Below are positions 61,050-64,000 of a DNA stretch of 64,000 bases, one piece after another. The notes below the pieces were generated by a model. The model was not told where the DNA came from. It did no database searches and saw only the letters and a program-made list of their open reading frames with translations. How positions within the stretch are numbered: the stretch's first letter is position 1; each line of letters opens with the position of its first letter. This stretch comes from Austropuccinia psidii (lineage: Eukaryota > Basidiomycota > Pucciniomycetes > Pucciniales > Sphaerophragmiaceae). Location of the stretch: positions 53,801,162-53,865,161 of the forward strand of contig JALGQZ010000001.1 in NCBI GenBank assembly GCA_023105745.1, in the 5' to 3' direction. Position numbers and translations under genes: made by a program.

Positions 61050-61790
61050 ACTATTAATAAAACCTCATTGGAAAAATTCACTTTTGACAACATCTTTGTA
61101 GTTTACAATGTGGTAGCACAAGAAGTTCTGATTATCAATCTTCAAATTTTTTATTTTTCTCGTCATACAAGTTGTACTTTTCCATTACTTATTTCCAGTA
61201 GTTTTTATTAAACGATTCATCATCAAGCTTCTCCTCTGGATGATCATAATTTTAATTATTTTCATTATCTTCGGCTGGTATGAAGGCAACATTTTTCATA
61301 TCTGCAAAGAATAACCTCTCTGGCGTATTGTTTTTTTGAGCCATTCAATATCATAAAAATCCATTGGAATATTTTTTGGTGCTTTTTTGAATTTGGAGAG
61401 AGTTTGCATTTTGGGACAATCAAGAGGTCTTTGTTTTCTCTGGTCGGTGTCTTGGTTTGTTTGAGAAATGTTGATGTCCAAATTTCTAATGAAAATATTT
61501 GTACTCTGTGATCCATATTTCAGGTTTTTCACCATATAAGCGCCATTTTGAGCGTTGTATTCATCATCACTGTGTAAATTAACATTGTCCAAAATCTTCA
61601 GGTACCTTTTTGGGTATTTCCTGGAAACAGCAGATCCATATCGCTGGTCATGAAGCTGATCAAAAGGCTTTATAATTTTTGATCATCAAAATGTTTGCAA
61701 TCTATCACTCACCCTTTTTCTTGCTTTTTGGATCAATTTTCTTTCTTCATTATTATTACTTTGTAAATTATGAGAATTTTTCATTTTGAT
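61050..61790 (-). pseudogene. Rust CACTA-associated acidic-tail protein, copy 3 (partial)
   Basis: Coding order: NNNEERKLIQKARKRVSDRL near 61.73 kb, KYPKRYLKILDNVNLHSDDEYN, GAYMVKNLKYGSQSTNIFIRNLD, APKNIPMDFYDIEWLKK, then after a shift a DHPEEKLDDESFNKNYWK block near 61.2 kb and NLYDE. These are the same blocks, in the same order, as in the 41.6-kb and 56.3-kb copies, but only the C-terminal half is present. Frames at 61265-61516 and 61296-61592 overlap in two phases, showing a frameshift. Confidence 0.6.
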
Positions 61791-62339
61791 GGAATCAAAA
61801 AATAAAACCAAACTAAGCCAATGAGACAGATATTGAGATTTTGATGCCAATACTGAAATAGCGAGCAAAAAAAAGAAGTAATCTAGTATAAACTTGAGAG
61901 ACATCAAACAGAAGTTTTGAAAAATGTCTTTTGAGATACCTTTTGCAGTTCTATATTTATAGAAGATAAAATGTAAGGAAAAACAGATACTTGACATGTC
62001 GTTCTTTTGGTACTGAGAAGTTATTTTTTGATTGGTTTCAGTGATCAACTGATTTTTGCAGATTAATTGAATGATTTGATTACTTTATTACACTTCTTTT
62101 GCGTCTTTGGATGTGACCTGAGGTAAAATGAGTACTTAGAGGGAAAATTTTCTTGATTTGGCTGAGTGATTAACTAATAATGAGTCAATAAAGCTGAGGA
62201 TCTTACTGAGAAATCTAAATATCCAAAATTCACCCAAAAAAAAACCTCAGCTACTGAGTGAAACTAATTTGAGGGATCAGAAGATCAGCACCCATCTTAT
62301 ACAATATGCAAAATAATTAACTTGTACTGTAGCTTCTAA
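61791..62339. other. Gap before the second Harbinger element
   Basis: AT-rich DNA with a 120-codon minus frame at 61686-62048 whose first part is hydrophobic and unrecognised; only its end, which overlaps the neighbouring relic, looks like real coding sequence. Confidence 0.4.
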
Positions 62340-63992
62340 GGCCCGGTTTATTTTCGGGTTTTCAAAAAAAATTTGAATTTATTTCGAAATTAATTTTCAA
62401 AATTAATTAAATAATTTTTAATTAAAAAATAACTCAAAAAAAATTGAAATTGCCTTTCAAATGGATTTGATGTTTATGTTCTATCTACGTTGGCAAATTA
62501 TAGTTCCTTTTTTATACTCAGTAGGCCAAAATGTCTTTTTTTTTCTGCAATTTTTTTTGGCGGTTGTTGTCATTTCCATATATATTATGAATAATTCACC
62601 TATAATCTATATTATTTCGAGTTTGGTAGTTGCATGGTCATTTCATCTGACATGGTATGCAGAAAGTGGGCGTGAACCGCGTCATGTAATTAGATGAGGA
62701 AGGTGTTTCAATCCGTGGATCGAAGAGGATTTATACAATGAAAATCGATTCATTGGGCTTTTTTGAATGGGACGTCAGGATTTCTATTGATTAATACAAT
62801 TATTATTAAATTACATTCCCAACGCCTTTCAACAAGATACACGGGGCCTAACTATTGAAGAGAAGGTAGGAATTACTTTATATAGATTGGGTCATGGGAC
62901 ATGTTTTCAATGTGGGGAAAGCTACAGCTTATCAAGTCACCAAGGCTGTGGTTCATGCAATTTTGGCGGCATTACACAATTCAACAATCATGTTAGTAAT
63001 TCATTTGACTCAACGGTTTCAAAAAAAAAGGGTTAATGTGGTTATGTAGATTTCCAGCAGCAGATGAAATAGAAAAATGGGAGAAAATCATGGAATCGTT
63101 TAGGAAACAACATGGACTCAGAAACATCATTGGGGCCATTGATGGAACTCACATTCCAGTAATCCCGCCAGCAAATGATGAATGGAGCTCATATGTGAAT
63201 CGGAAGGGGTGGCATTCTATTGTGTTTCAATGTATTGTTGATGGTCATGGGAATTTTTGCAATGTCAGTAGGTTTTTTTATATTGAATAATTAATTACTA
63301 TATGATTGACCTTCTATATGCAGGTGTACAGCGGCCTGCCGGGATCAGTACATGATAGCCGTGTTTTCAGGAAATCAAAGATTGGCCAAGATCTGATTAA
63401 TGGTGTGGCCAGATTTCCACCAAATTGCTTACTCATTGGCGATTCAGGTTATTCATCAAGACTTCCAATACTTGTGCCTGAAAGGAATCCACAAAATGAA
63501 GAGGGCGCACATTTTAACAATATTCATTCATCAACCAGGTAAGATTTTCAATTGTAATATTATTATATAAACTAATAGGAAATTCTGCATGACAGAATTG
63601 TGGTGGAGCAGGCATTCGGGCATTTGAAGAATCGATTTCGATGTCTCCTGAGACCACAGGCCATAGTGCCACTACATACAGCAAAAGTAACAATTGCATG
63701 TATGATACTGCACAACATGTTGAACAGCAATCAAGGGACCTTTTTGGCCCATTGGAATCAGCGCAATATTCAAGAAAATAGGTTATGATAGGATACAATT
63801 CTTATTTATTTAAATGTCTATTTGCAAAAACTCTTTGTAATGTAGTTGTAATGATGTGACCTCGTGTCTGGTCACAATTTGAGTGGATATTATTTTTAAA
63901 CAACTCAATGGTATAAAAATCATGGTTATTACGATGAAATTGAATAAAAAAGGAGTAACTCCACACTTTGGCGAGCATGATCAACAGGCCCT
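62340..63992 (+). mobile_element. Compact Harbinger-like element with TAA target duplication
   Basis: The left end starts GGCCCGGTT and the right end, read inward, AGGGCCTGTT; both sides are flanked by TAA (62337-62339 and 63993-63995), the preferred TWA target of Harbinger elements. The inverted repeats match only over about 10 bp. At 1.65 kb it holds just the transposase and no Myb-like partner, so it may have relied on a partner supplied in trans, or the partner gene was lost. Confidence 0.65.
62461..63788 (+). pseudogene. Harbinger transposase with complete DDE residues
   Basis: The N-terminal exon is open to a TGA at 62695 and continues in phase through FNPWIEEDLYNENRFIGLF and LTIEEKVGITLYRLGHGTCF with two more TGA codons (62764, 62788), all three where Arg or Trp is expected. 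Two one-base shifts follow, near 62.91 kb and in the A9 run at about 63.02 kb. The catalytic part is clean: RNIIGAIDGTHIPVIPP (first Asp), a 60-bp intron (63264-63323), VYSGLPGSVHDSRVF, LIGDSGYSSRLPI (second Asp), a 57-bp intron (63539-63595), and RIVVEQAFGHLKNRFR (Glu). It ends with CMILHNMLNSNQG. Both introns are GT-AG. Reversal of few changes would separate this copy from an intact one, so it is among the younger elements here. Confidence 0.85.
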
Positions 63993-64000
63993 TAACAATG

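Overview
The window is AT-rich nuclear DNA from a eukaryote, made almost entirely of transposable elements in varied stages of decay. The coding relics are those of rust fungi (Pucciniales). The two LTR retroelements, the MULE fused to an OTU domain and the Tnp2-type CACTA transposase all look like families I know from the myrtle rust Austropuccinia psidii, so that species or a close relative is my best guess. This rests on recognition, not on a search. Introns are short (50-70 bp, GT-AG). I saw no rRNA, tRNA, CRISPR or bacterial signal, and no confident single-copy host gene.

Layout. 1-7140: AT-rich, nothing recognised. 7141-13093: a decayed MULE with terminal inverted repeats; its protein joined a FAR1/MULE transposase to an OTU cysteine-protease domain. 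13584-23718: a 10.1-kb chromovirus-like Ty3/gypsy element on the minus strand, with LTRs of about 1.75 kb, and damage in protease, reverse transcriptase and integrase. 23719-31838: mostly featureless, with unknown minus-strand coding relics at 27.7-29.3 kb. 31839-33400: the end of a Harbinger element with its Myb/SANT-like accessory gene. 33.4-34.2 kb: a minisatellite. 34.2-41.4 kb: a second, lineage-specific gag-protease retroelement on the plus strand. 41.6-44.8 kb: the first of three copies of a rust-specific acidic-tailed protein family.

45823-51834 is the most interesting part: a 6.0-kb Harbinger-like element with well-matched terminal inverted repeats. It holds a DDE transposase (plus), a TET/JBP-type 2-oxoglutarate/Fe(II) DNA dioxygenase (minus, tail to tail with the transposase) and a Myb/SANT-like protein (minus). 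A transposon carrying a putative 5-methylcytosine oxidase suggests an element able to modify the epigenetic marks that silence it.

53.1-58.2 kb: a CACTA-type unit in which a Tnp2 transposase (minus) and a second copy of the acidic-tailed protein (plus) diverge from a short CpG-containing promoter with a CRE-like palindrome. 59.65-60.79 kb: a satellite of about 96 bp with alternating subtypes. 61.05-61.79 kb: a third copy of the acidic-tailed protein (minus). 62340-63992: a compact Harbinger element with complete DDE residues and a TAA target duplication.

A theme runs through the window: many inactivating changes read as C:G to T:A transitions. They hit catalytic glycines and acids (DTG to DTE twice, DD to ND, D to N, E to K) and make TGA, TAG or TAA stops from CGA, TGG or CAA. 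This fits deamination of methylated cytosine, or a RIP-like process, acting on the repeats.
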